Assembly (NCBI GenBank): GCA_034640345.1
Contig: JAXRVH010000001.1
Coordinates: 248,001-312,000 of the forward strand
Reading direction: 5' to 3'
DNA: 64,000 bases
Origin: Drechslera avenae
Taxonomy: Eukaryota > Ascomycota > Dothideomycetes > Pleosporales > Pleosporaceae
Shown: positions 33,412-44,278 of the stretch, piece by piece
How the letters are laid out: each line of letters starts with the position of its first letter
Position numbering within the stretch: position 1 is the stretch's first letter
Made by a program: the position numbers and the translations under genes
The notes under the pieces: generated by a model
The model's input: the letters and a program-made list of their open reading frames with translations, nothing else
Database searches by the model: none
Told to the model about the DNA's origin: nothing

Positions 33412-35228
33412 GGGTGGGCTGGGCAAGGAAACTATGCACTGCAGCAGGGGCGTAGGAGCGGGTGGCTTCGCAATACGCTTGAGCCATGTATAACGACATT
33501 GAATTACGGAGTTATGAGCGGAGTGTGATGATTGGGGAAGTTCGCGGCCTGTATGTGTGTATAGGAGCATTGTCGTCAGGGCACGCGAGCACTTACTGCT
33601 CGCTGGACAAGGGCCAAACTCAAGACACAAAGCCATGACTATCAAACAACGCACACTTGACGACGCGGTCTGCAGCTCAGTTTCCCGTGGCACAAGAGCT
33701 CAAGTCGGTCAGTCTCTGACAAGAGAGGTTTCATTCATCTCGTTGCACGTCAGCACGCATGGGCTTACGTCTCCAGAGTATGGGGAGGGGTGGCAGTCGG
33801 AAAGTTCAAACTAACAAAGACAGCCGGTCCTGTGTCCCTTTTAGGTGGTAGTATGTAGCGGCGCTACGGGGCTGCAGGAGGGTGGGCTCGCTGAGATGCG
33901 GGGTTGCGCCAGTGGACGAGGGAGCCCCGGTCCAAGCGACGGGGGACCATGCAAGTAGAGTAGAGACGGTGGCTGGCATGCAATTGGGCGGTCGACAGCA
34001 ATTGGACTGCTCCAGCAGTGAGGGCGCGGCTCGAGAGTGCAAAAGGCAGGCGGGGGAGTTGATCGTCGATGGGGCTCGAGTGTGGGTGATGGGGCGGAGG
34101 GATGCAGACTCGTCTGCAACTACAGTATGCGAGTGGCAAAAACAAAAAAAGGCAAGCTGCACGGTAGCGGGGCAGGATTGCTGGATCCGCATGCAAATGG
34201 TGCGGGCTAGCTGTCAGCCCGATTCCACGCAGCCGGGCATGGCTTGTCGCCTCGGGTGGGCCCTCTTCTCGAGTCCTGGGCGTCCTGGGCCTCTCCGCTC
34301 TCCTCTCAGGTGTTCAGGTGTGTCGATGAAATCCTGCCCGCCGTCCGCATGCATCCTCGCGACGCCCTCCGACCCACCCGCTGCATTCCTTATCGCCCCT
34401 ACGACAGCTGCGCCGCCATGCCGCCGAATCCCAGCGGCTCGACTGGCACAGGCACGGCCGTGGTTGCTGTGTGCCCATGGCCTCTTGATTTAGCTGCAAC
34501 CAACCGCAAAACTCAATCCGAGCAAGCGTTGCATGGTGGCTTGCAGCCCCCCCCAACCGGGACTGGGTGAGTTCAAAACGGCGCCTTGTCGAGGGTGCTG
34601 GGAAGGTTCTCAGAGAGATAGCGGGGAACCACTAGAGACGCCCATATCGGTTTGTGCTACAACCGACATCAACACTCCCCTCCCTCCTCCTCCATCCCCT
34701 CGCATTGTTTCTTCCTCTCCCATCGACACTTCCCTTGATACTCCTTCACCTCACCCCTCTCCCCGCAATGTCCACCGCCGCGCTGTAGACTGCTCCTTCT
34801 GCACAGGGCCGCCGCTCTCCACGGCTCTTGCCTTTCTCCACCACCCCGGCTGTTGATCAACTCAACGACCGAAGTGCGCCCTTCTATACCAGCATTCAAC
34901 ACTGTATGTAGCTCCCAAGGCGAGGCACGTTGGCGTCCCACTCCCACCTACTTATCTTTTTTTTTGCGCGACAGGCTCTTACCTGCTGTCACTCCACCCT
35001 GCCGTGACACGCACCTCTTCCCCCCCCCCCCCCGCATCATTGGCCGTCCTTTGACCCCTCCTCCCGGATCCTCTTCAATTGGGAAGCGACCATCAACAAT
35101 TACCCAGCCTATTGCTATCGCCAACACCCTGCCCCAGTGAAGCCTCGCCTTCCCAGGAGTACTGGCTGAACACGTTGCGTGCCTTCAATCACATCCTCTC
35201 TTCCCACCCCAACCTTGGAGCCGTCAAT
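33412..35228. promoter_or_regulatory. long region upstream of the PPS1 gene, 1.8 kb
   Basis: No convincing gene. Open frames of up to 203 codons (33882-34493, +) lack protein-like composition and overlap antisense frames. The last 600 bp are very C-rich on the plus strand and include a 14-base C run. A 5' UTR intron is possible but cannot be fixed. Confidence 0.5.
35020..35033 (+). repeat. poly-C tract upstream of PPS1
   Basis: Fourteen C on the sense strand, 195 bp before the PPS1 ATG. Confidence 0.9.
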
Positions 35229-37478
35229 ATGGCTGCTGCTGTCGCCAGGTATCCTTCTATGCCACGTCGTTCTTCGACGCCTCCACCGCACCTGTCCTTG
35301 AACACTTCACCCCATGGTGTGCCTGCTCCTATCCCCAACAAGCACATTCCGGAATGCTCGCCTGGTGGGCTGCCCGCGACTCCCCCATCAACGCCGCCAC
35401 GACAGGACAGCCTCATCGAGACCTCGTCCATCACATACCCGCCCGATGCTTACTGTTCGCAATACTCTGATGATCCGCCCGTATACACCATCACTGCCGA
35501 CTGCATGGCACAGGCACTAGAGCACCTTGCAACCCAGCCTCTCCCAAACCCTGAGCAGGTATTCCCGTGGATGCATGGCCTCCACGCTGAGAACCAGATC
35601 CAACTCGCCTTCTTCTCGGGGCGTCGCAGAAGCGCTCGAAAGGTGCCCAGGTGCATTCGCAGTATCACTGTCGTCAAGACTGGCGGGAACTTGTCAGCCT
35701 CCAAGCTAAAGGCTGCCATTTCACCCGACGAGCTGCTCGATTCTGCCTCTTCTGACGTACCCAAATTCCTCGAATGTGACCCTAGGGATGGCTTCTCTGT
35801 GCGCAACTTCCAGATCCAGGCTTGTAAATTGGGTATGGTCTCGGATATCATCGTCTATGGTGACCACAAGACGAAAATGGAAGACACGATTGCACTAGCC
35901 CAGAAGATTTCCAAGGCTCAGAGGCAATATGAAGCAAGAAACGGGTTTCCGCGCTGCTTATTCAATACCTTTATTCTTTCCGGTAGGTCCACTGATTGTG
36001 TGCGTATACCACAAGAACTAATTGTCCAAGATGCCTTTGGTTTCGTTCAAGAAAAGTACCCAAAATTGGTTGCCATCAGCGCCTCGGGGGAAATGACTGG
36101 AGAAGTTGTCGACTTTTGTAAGTATCCAGACTCGGAATTGACACAATCCGTGCTGACTCGAGGAATAGTTTACTGGGAACGGTACGAGATGAGTGCAATG
36201 TCCAAGGCCTCGGAGATCAGCAGGAATGTTTTCTTGGGGCCCACGCCCGACCAAACGCTCCACCCAGATTGTGTGGGCGAGGAAGCGTATGACATGCTCA
36301 TCGAAGCCACCGACCTCGCCCATGTGCCCGAATCACGTTCGCTACGCGCACTCCGAATGGGCTTGGAGCGAGTTCACCGCAAGTCCACCTTGCATATGGA
36401 GTTCCCGTCCTCCGGAAGCATCATGCCTCCTACATGGTCACACAGTGAAGTAGACGGTCTTATGGATATGTGCAAATGGATGTACGAACTAGCGAACCCA
36501 CAAGAGGTCAGGCGGACCAAGCGAAGACGCGAAGAGGAGGACGAAGCTATCGAGATGGACGATGTTACCACGCCACGCAAGTTTTTGATACATTGCACAG
36601 ATGGCTACACCGAGACAACGCTTCTTGCACTCGCATACTTTATGTATGCCGAAGGCCTGCCCGTTCACGATGCTTGGATTCAGATGCATCGCGACAAAGG
36701 CCGGAACTTCTTTGCGTACCCGTCCGACGTTGCGCTATTGAAAGCGATACAGCCTCGAATTCTCCAGAATTCCCCCCGCTACAACCAGAGCATCCTTGAC
36801 ATTCCGCAGCCACGTTGGCTCACCAAGCTTGATGGGAGCCTACCCAGCCGGATCTTGCCATACATGTACCTCGGCAATCTTGGACATGCCAACAACCCGG
36901 AGCTCCTCCGCGCCCTTGGCATTACCCGCATTTTGAGCGTCGGAGAATCGCTCTCTTGGCCGGAGGATCTGCAAAAGCAAATCAATTGGCCTAGCGAGAA
37001 CTTCTTGATGATCGATCGAGTTCAGGACAATGGCGTTGATCCTCTCTGGGGCGAATTTGAGCGCTGCCTCAAGTTTATTGGTACGTACCACAGCTTTGAC
37101 GGAGTTTACCACCGCTGACGTGAGACAGAAGCAGGAAAGACGGACGGCGGAGCTACACTGGTGCACTGCCGTGTTGGGGTGTCACGCTCGGCGACTATTT
37201 GCATCGCCGAAGTTATGAAAGAAATGGGTCTTTCCTTCCCCCGTGCCTAGTAAGTCGTACCCAAGGCCATGTGGAATAGATACTGACAGTACTTCAGCTG
37301 CTTCGTGCGGGCCCGGCGTCTTAATGTAATAATTCAACCCCACCTTCGATTCACGTATGAACTACTCAAGTGGGAAGAGTACCAGCGTCAGAGACGCAAC
37401 GAACCTCTTCGCCGCGAACTGGAGTGGGCTACCGTCGCGCGCGAAATCGCGTTGATGAACAAGCCCTATGCCAGATGA
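35229..37478 (+). CDS. PPS1: PPS1-like dual-specificity protein phosphatase
   Basis: Five exons: 35229-35982, 36031-36117, 36169-37080, 37129-37249 and 37298-37478, with introns of 48, 51, 48 and 48 bp, giving 684 residues. The C-terminal catalytic domain has the Cys-Arg loop HCRVGVSRS near residue 595, with the preceding conserved segments RILPYMYLGNLGHANNPELL and LGITRILSVGES. The long N-terminal part contains a second, degenerate DSP-like unit (IHCTDGYTETTLLALAY) without the full CX5R, as in yeast Pps1. Pps1 is linked to S-phase control in budding yeast; substrates are unclear. The ATG at 35229 is the first true ATG in frame; upstream the frame is open only through non-ATG codons. The first two introns contain no in-frame stop. 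Confidence 0.93.
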
Positions 37479-40159
37479 CGACCTTAACGAAATTCCCGAC
37501 CCCTCTAATCTCTCCATGACTCACGACGACATGAAATCGTACATGTACGACTACGAAACCTTCCTCTTTAACCTCTCGGCCTCACTAGGGCTATGTGCTC
37601 TCTACTGCGTGTGATACACCGGCGTTTGCAATCTTTCCACTCTATTCACTTCACACTCTTTCTTAATAGTCCCAGCTGTTTGTCTGTTGCGTTGATTTCG
37701 TGCTGCGAAAGTGCTGGTCTTCACTATGGGCGGTGGGAGGGGTTTGCGTTGTCTAGTCTCTTTGCGCAAGAACTCAGCCACACGGCTTTGGCTGTACTGG
37801 ATTTTTTTCCGTTCAGGCACACACCATCTGGATGTTGAAGGGATAGGGGCATCTTTCATCACTGATCTTTTCGATACGTGTATTAATGCCTCAATCGGCT
37901 ACAGCGGACTTTGCGTCGCTGTTTGTCATTCTAAGCCATGGACTGGGATTCAATGGAAGTCGGTGAGATGTTAGAATTTACGGCGTATATACTTTTAGTC
38001 ACAACAAGAGCTTATTTTTTTTATAACTTGCTCATTTTTCAGGTGATGCTTCTACACTATTGCATTCCGTGTCGACTGCGACTTCCCAGTTGTCTTGGGT
38101 GCCCCACTTGAATGACATAAGGAATCGCTTTCAAGCTCGTACCTCGACTTGTTCATCCTCAAAGTCTGTTTTCCTTTGCCTCACAGCCTCGTCCTCCTCT
38201 TTGACGAACGGAGAACACGTGTGAGCTACTCGGCAGTAGGGGTGAGTTTAGCAGGCTTCGAGACTATCAATCAATGCTAACCCTCTTCTCCAGTTGAATT
38301 TGTTAAGTATGCTTCCCAGAGCAAGCTTTGAATCTCAGCCTACCTCCAAAGTACTCCATCGTCCGGACAATGCCTTGGGCCCCACCCATTTCGAGCGAAT
38401 GACAATATCAAAAAAAAAATTCTGCGCTACGTACTGTACAATCGCTATCGAGGGTCATTAGAGAGACAGCCAGATACGGACCCGAAGTTTTTCACATGCC
38501 TACACGATCCGGGTAGCCACGCAAATCGTTGGGCAAGAAAAAAAAAACGAATGGAAAGGGGGAAGAGAGCAACACCATAGCACGCGTTACGGAGAGCTAT
38601 TGAAGTCGCGCTGGGAGGGGGAGGCAATACCATGTCACGCGTTACGGAGAGCTATTGAAGCTCTGTCGCGCCGGGTTGATGGATGGTGAATTACAGACAA
38701 AATGAAGAACAAGAAATAAGGCGTACCTGCTTACAGAGAACCTCCTCCTGGCAACCTACCCACGACATCTTTTACTTGAGTAACGCCCTGACAAACGGTT
38801 TCCCTGGTCTGATACCTGAAATCTCGGACGTTCTTCATAAAGCCAGGATCCGGAGCGAATGTGCGGGCGAGATATCCAACGTGAGAGTGTCAGGAGCCAA
38901 ATGGCGACGATGTTCCAAGGGGTAAGTGTTCCAGGACAAAGACGAAGATAAATAGAAGTGGGCGAAACATATGAGAGACAGGTTTGATTTGAGTGTTGAT
39001 CTGGTCATAAGTCACATACAGCAGGGCTTTGAGTTACAGCGGTGGTCCGTAAACAAGTTGTAGATAGCAATAGCAGACCTCGCCCGCTCTTGCTGCGTCG
39101 CCTACGTATCTATTTTGCTCAACACTTCACCTCTATTGACTCCCGATCCAACAACCAACTCACCTTTCTTACTCATCTATAGGCTACTAAAATGATGACC
39201 AGATGGAAACGCCACTTTCTTATTCGAAGCTTTACGATATCTACACTCTCCCGTTCAACACGGGCGTGCATCTACTATGCAGCGCTTGGTATCAAGGAAT
39301 AGCAACATTACATTGCGATGTATTATACTGTATCCAGATTGCTTCATTCGTCACCAAAAAAAGTCTACTTTGTGTAACCGTCGCCCACTGGTGCAAGCGG
39401 TCATGACAACGTGATGCTCGCAGCTTCTCGATAATCTTACGTAGTCTTAACTACAGCATAGAGCTCTTACATCTAGGGCGGTACGTGTCACGTTGCCGAC
39501 CTTGATGCTTTGGTAAAAACAAAAAGCGTGCTCAAAGCATGGCTTTAGGGGGTGAAGACGAAAAGAATACGTGGGCGACCAAGATGAAATTTAGAAATCC
39601 CGGAAACTCAAAGGGGGCTTGACTCAAGAAAGTGTTGGGACGAATCGAATGAGATTAATATAAATATCGGTGAAGAAGAAAAAAAGAATAGATCATGTCG
39701 AAGAAAGACGGTGAAGGGGAAAAAGACATGATATGCAACCCGTGAGACATATCTAGGCGCAGAATAACGCCATAACCATAAGCCAATCATCCTAACCCTA
39801 GAGACATGACTGAAGACGTAAAAGAGAGAGGCAGTTTTGTACCACTCTAGACATAGATGATATGATGGTGAAGTAATGAATGAAAAATAATAATAAATCT
39901 CTCGACGCATGGTCATCATCGTGACATGAACTGGTTCTTGTCATGCGTGTATGGTTGGCCGTGATAGTGACCTGTGAGGAAATCATTATATCGGTGAGCC
40001 CGATCCTGAAGAAGGGGTGGCTCTGGTGTAATACGAATAGAAATAGTGATGGAAAGGTGAAAAGGCGTCGAAATGGCGACGAGACGGTTAACGGCGACTG
40101 TAAACTTGTAAGCATCTAGTGAACAAAGGTGAAGCATGACCGAGGCAAATAGAAAAGGC
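37479..40159. other. largest gene-poor stretch, 2.7 kb
   Basis: Convergent gap between PPS1 and the unknown P/Q/Y-rich gene. A 48-codon frame (37468-37614) overlaps the end of PPS1. Around 38570-38660 there is a direct repeat. Otherwise it is AT-rich noncoding sequence without protein-like frames. No tRNA or transposon ends recognised. Confidence 0.5.
38581..38660. repeat. direct repeat, two 25 bp copies 55 bp apart
   Basis: Identical 25-base cores at 38581-38605 and 38636-38660, beginning CACGCGTTACGG and ending GCTATTGAAG. Similarity continues a few bases to each side. Each copy contains ACGCGT. Confidence 0.9.
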
Positions 40160-42181
40160 CTACCTGTAGGCGGCATCCACCTGAGATCGCCTCTTCCGCT
40201 TAGTGTGGTCCTCTTGCTGCCGCTGCCGCTCATGCTCGTGGTCAGCATCTTCGTAGCTTCTTTTCCGAGAAAAGGAACTATCGCTTCGATCCAATGAAGG
40301 TGCCGCAGACATTTCTTCCTGTCTTCCATTTGTCGGGTTCTCAGGCTCAAAATCGGATCCAGCCATAGTATGATTGCTTCCTTCAGACAGGGCGGGGCTG
40401 CCTCTACAGCCATTGAAGCCATGTCCGGTAGGCTGTGGCGCATTCCAAGGATCATACTGTTGCTCTTTCGGAGGAGGTGGTGGAGGCCTTGAATTGACTG
40501 AAGATGACATGGAGCCATAGGGGCGAGGTTGAGCAGATCCATACCCGTTGTTACGATGTCCACCATATGATTGGGCCCGTTGGGGCGGTGCTATAGGGTC
40601 AGGATTTTTGGCGAGGAGAGGAGCCACTGCTGGCTTTTCGGGAAGGGATACTGGCGGTCTTAATTCAGATGCCGAGAAAGGGAGAGATATTGGATCATTT
40701 GAAGGCGGTTTCGGGGCTCCAGTCACGCCTAATTTGGCAAGGATATCATCCTGGCTAGGCTGTGCAGGTGAAGCCGTCTCTCGCTTCATGACACTGGACC
40801 TCGTAGACCCATTGTTCGTAGCAAGAGCTTGCTCAAGATTATCCATGATATCCCATGTTGCGTCACGCATCTCTAAATCTTCATCCTGTCGTTCGTCGTC
40901 TTGGGGCTCATCGGGACGATCTCGTTGCGCGATACAGTCTTCTAGTGTCACTAGGTTATTCTGCATATCCTCATCTGTGAAAACAACAAAGACTGGGTCA
41001 TCCTGAATTGTCTCCCACTCATCCGTTTGCCTGACGTTCAAGAAAGCCTCATGCGAATTCTCGGCTGTGAAATACATGGACACGGAATCTCCGTTATCCA
41101 GTTTTTCCGGCGTAGGCTTCAGAGATTCTTCTTCAGCTTCAGCGAATGTCGACGGTAGTGCACGTGTCATTTGCTTCGCAGGATGCCATGTAATGACACC
41201 AAGACTGAGTGCTGGGTCGACAGGCTCATTGCTCTTGGGCCAGATAGCGCCGTCAAAGTCGAAATCCCAGTCATCCCAAGCGAGGAACAACTGTGGCTTC
41301 TCGCTCGAACTTCCATCACTCACAGCACTAATGGGCTGTGCAGATGGGGGGTGGGGATGTGACGTGGCGAGATGCACTGTCGCCTGAGTGGGTGTGGCAT
41401 GGGGGTCTAGTGGCAATCCATTGAGGGAGTTTGGTTGTGGCCACGCCCCATGCTGGCCATAAGTCTGTTGATGAGGGTCAGCAGTAGCAGGCTGGGGTTG
41501 ATAGCCTTGGTAGCCGGATTGGGGCGGTGCATAAGGTTGTGCGGAAGAATAGTTCGGAGCTTGCGAGTAGCCTGAATTAGACGGATAAGCTGATTGAGGC
41601 CATTGATAATTAGTTTGTACCTGGGAGTATGGCGGTTGCGAATAACCTGCTGCTTGAGGCTGAGGCTGACCGTAACCTTGCGAATAGCCATGGGGAGCGG
41701 TATAGCCTCCTTGTGGATAGGCTGGAGGTGCTTGGGCTTGTGGAAATGCAGGCTGCGGCGCTTGACTCTGAGTAGGAAATGTACTAGCGCCAAAAGGACC
41801 TTGAGGCTGCGCAGGTCCACGGTAACCTGGGGGAGGGGGATACCGAGTGATTATTGGGTTTCCCTTCTTCTTTGGGGGTCTATGGGCAAGTCAGAATAGG
41901 GCACTGACGTTGGGAAGTATTAGGGCTGCGAGATTGCTTCCGGACAGGTAAAAAGGAAATGACCGAAGAAAGAGCGAAACCTACTGAACATGCGGAGCCC
42001 GTTGAGATGGTCCAGCTTGTGGATAGGCTGGTCCGGCTTGATACTGTGCATAGGCTGGTTGTGGGCCTGGCTGTTGTCCGTATTGGTAGGGCGGTGGCTG
42101 GCCATATGATGTTTGGCCGTTTGCATATGGTTGCTGCTGGAAAGGCGCCGCTCCGGCTACGGGCCCGCCGCTCCACGACAT
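40160..42181 (-). CDS. conserved-looking Pro/Gln/Tyr-rich protein of unknown function
   Basis: Exons 41985-42181 and 40160-41879 with a 105 bp intron give 638 residues. I do not recognise a named domain. Residues 1-210 are low complexity, rich in Q, P, Y, G and A (YQYGQQPGPQPAYAQY), prion-like in composition. The middle, about 225-330, looks folded: LFLAWDDWDFDFDGAIWPKS, LSLGVITWHPAKQMTRALP, and an acidic region after it. The C-terminus is charged with a likely nuclear localisation signal (KRKRRSQ). A nuclear RNA or chromatin role would suit this composition but is only a guess. The stop at 40160 lies directly at a possible splice donor (CAG/GTAGGC), so the true C-terminus may differ and could extend to about 39941. 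Confidence 0.75.
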
Positions 42182-42982
42182 GCCACCCCAATCGATTTAC
42201 CTGCCGAGATGCACAGTGGAGGTGAAGGAATCGATTCAAACAAAAGCCTAATGAAGTTCGATGGATTGCTCGCGGGCGATAGTGTAGACTGGGTGTGGTG
42301 TGGGAGAGAGATTCTTTGAAGTGAGAGGTGCGCGTCTCAAAATTTGGTCTGGTTAAGCGCACGAGCCAGGACAAAAGAGAAGCCCAAGCTTATGGAGGGT
42401 CTTTCAAGTCAGAATCACCCTGGTACAGCGTGGAAAGTAGAAAGGGTCGCAATTATGACGTTGGGGAGGCGGGACTGAGGTTGAGTTGACGGGAGATGTG
42501 AAACAGACAGGCTGCTGATGTGAGGAAAAACGCCTGGAAGTAGCGATTGAGAGCACAACAGAAGACAGATGGCGAATTGGAAGGATGCTGGAGAAGGATG
42601 CCTAGGCCTTCTAGAACACAGCAAGTGCGGTAGAAGAGTGGATGTGAGGGGCCAGTCGGCCGTTGGTACATTCTCGGAAGCATGACAAGCGAGGGTCGCG
42701 CTGAGATGAAGTTTGGAGCGTAGTCACGTGTGCGCTTGGGCCAATGGCTGCGGGATGCTGCTGCAAGTTGGACGGCGAGCAGGCGAGATATTTGGCCCCC
42801 TCCCCCCTCCATATCATGCCGCTCGCCTTTACGCCATCGCCCACCTAGCGACCCCTAATGCGCCTCTAAGGATGATTGTACGATACAGACATCTGTTAGC
42901 GACCAGTATAGACTCAATACCCTGAGCTGCGTTGCGAATGCTGCAATCCCCACATCTATCTAGGTAGCCTACAAACACCACC
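42182..42982. promoter_or_regulatory. divergent promoter region, unknown gene / PPG1, 801 bp
   Basis: Both start codons face outwards. No gene seen. A C-run-rich stretch (CCCCCTCCCCCCTCC) lies near 42797-42811 on the plus strand, the sense strand of PPG1. Confidence 0.5.
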
Positions 42983-44083
42983 ATGCCTGGTCTACCGTGT
43001 ACGTCAGTCGGTCGCCAGCGCCCTCGCGGTTTTGATTCCAGGCACCTGTACTAATTGATGCCTTGCAGCTAGCGTCGACCTCGATGAGTGCATCTCGCGC
43101 CTGTCCAAGAAGGAGCTACTCGCCGAGTCGGTGGTCGAGGCGATATGCGCAAAGACAAAGGAGCTGCTCATGAAGGAGAGTAATGTGGTACACATAAGAG
43201 CACCCGTCACTGTTGTTGGCGACATCCACGGCCAGTTCTTCGACATGATGGAGATATTCAAGATTGCCGGGCCATGTCCCGACACAAATTATCTCTTTTT
43301 GGGTACGTACTGGGTGGCTGGCCCGCCACATGCGCACATGCGACACGCGACCTCTAGTCATGGAGCTAACGGCCGTTAGGTGATTATGTCGATCGTGGAC
43401 TCTTCTCGGTCGAAACTATATCGCTCCTCGTGTGTCTCAAGCTCCGGTATCCGCACCGCGTCCACCTCATACGCGGCAACCACGAGTCCCGCGGCGTCAC
43501 GCAATCATATGGCTTCTACACCGAATGCTCGCGGAAATACGGCAATGCGAACGTATGGCATCACTTCACCGACATGTTCGACTTCCTTACCCTCTCCGTC
43601 GTCATCAATGACCAAATCTTCTGCGTACACGGCGGCCTGTCACCGTCAATCCACTCAATCGACCAGATCAAAATCATAGACCGCTTCCGCGAAATACCCC
43701 ATGAAGGACCAATGGCAGACTTGGTATGGAGCGATCCAGATCCAGAAAGAGACGAGTTCTCCCTCAGCCCGAGAGGTGCAGGGTACACATTCGGAGCCCA
43801 GGTGGTGAAGAAGTTCCTCGAGGTCAATTCCATGTCACACATATTGCGAGCACACCAGCTCTGTCAAGAAGGCTACCAAATTCTTTACGACGACAGACTA
43901 AGCACCGTTTGGAGCGCGCCGAATTACTGTTATCGGTGCGGCAACATGGCAAGCGTGCTGGAAGTTAGCGACACCGGAGAACGTTTCTTCAATGTTTTCG
44001 ACGCAAGCCCAGATAACGATGTACACCGAGCGGAGCAGCAGCAACAGCAAGGAAAGGAAGTGACGACTGAGTATTTTCTATGA
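42983..44083 (+). CDS. PPG1: PPG1-type serine/threonine phosphatase catalytic subunit (PP2A-like)
   Basis: Exons 42983-42998, 43069-43302 and 43380-44083, with introns of 70 and 77 bp, give 317 residues. The first coding exon is only 16 bases (MPGLP plus one base). All PPP signature motifs are present: GDIHGQF, GDYVDRG across intron 2, RGNHESR, HGGLSP and the C-terminal YFL that is carboxymethylated in PP2A-like enzymes. The assignment to PPG1 rather than PP2A, PPH3 or SIT4 rests on VDLDECISRL, ESNVVHIRAPVTVVGD and IDQIKIIDRFREIPHEGPMADLVWSDP. In yeast Ppg1 acts in the Far/STRIPAK-related complex and opposes mitophagy by keeping Atg32 dephosphorylated; in filamentous ascomycetes it supports development. 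It lacks the long C-terminal extension of yeast Ppg1. Confidence 0.95.
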
Positions 44084-44278
44084 TACCCACTGTACCTAGC
44101 AAGCGTTGTGATTTTGACGCAAGCCTTGCATTTGTCGGCGTTGGCAATATAGATGGCGTTGAGACAGGTGTTAGCTGTTAATGTTCTAGCTCAGCATCTA
44201 ATCATACACAATTACAAGCGCAATGTGGCCAAGCTTGCCGCTGCATATATTCAAACTGCTACAGCAATTCGTCCTACC

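Noticed and set aside
33882..34493. 203-codon open frame on the plus strand upstream of PPS1
   Set aside because: GC-rich region where long open frames arise on several strands at once; cysteine/serine/proline scatter without any domain.
35079..35228. PPS1 start at 35079
   Set aside because: The codon there is TTG, not ATG; the first in-frame ATG is 35229.
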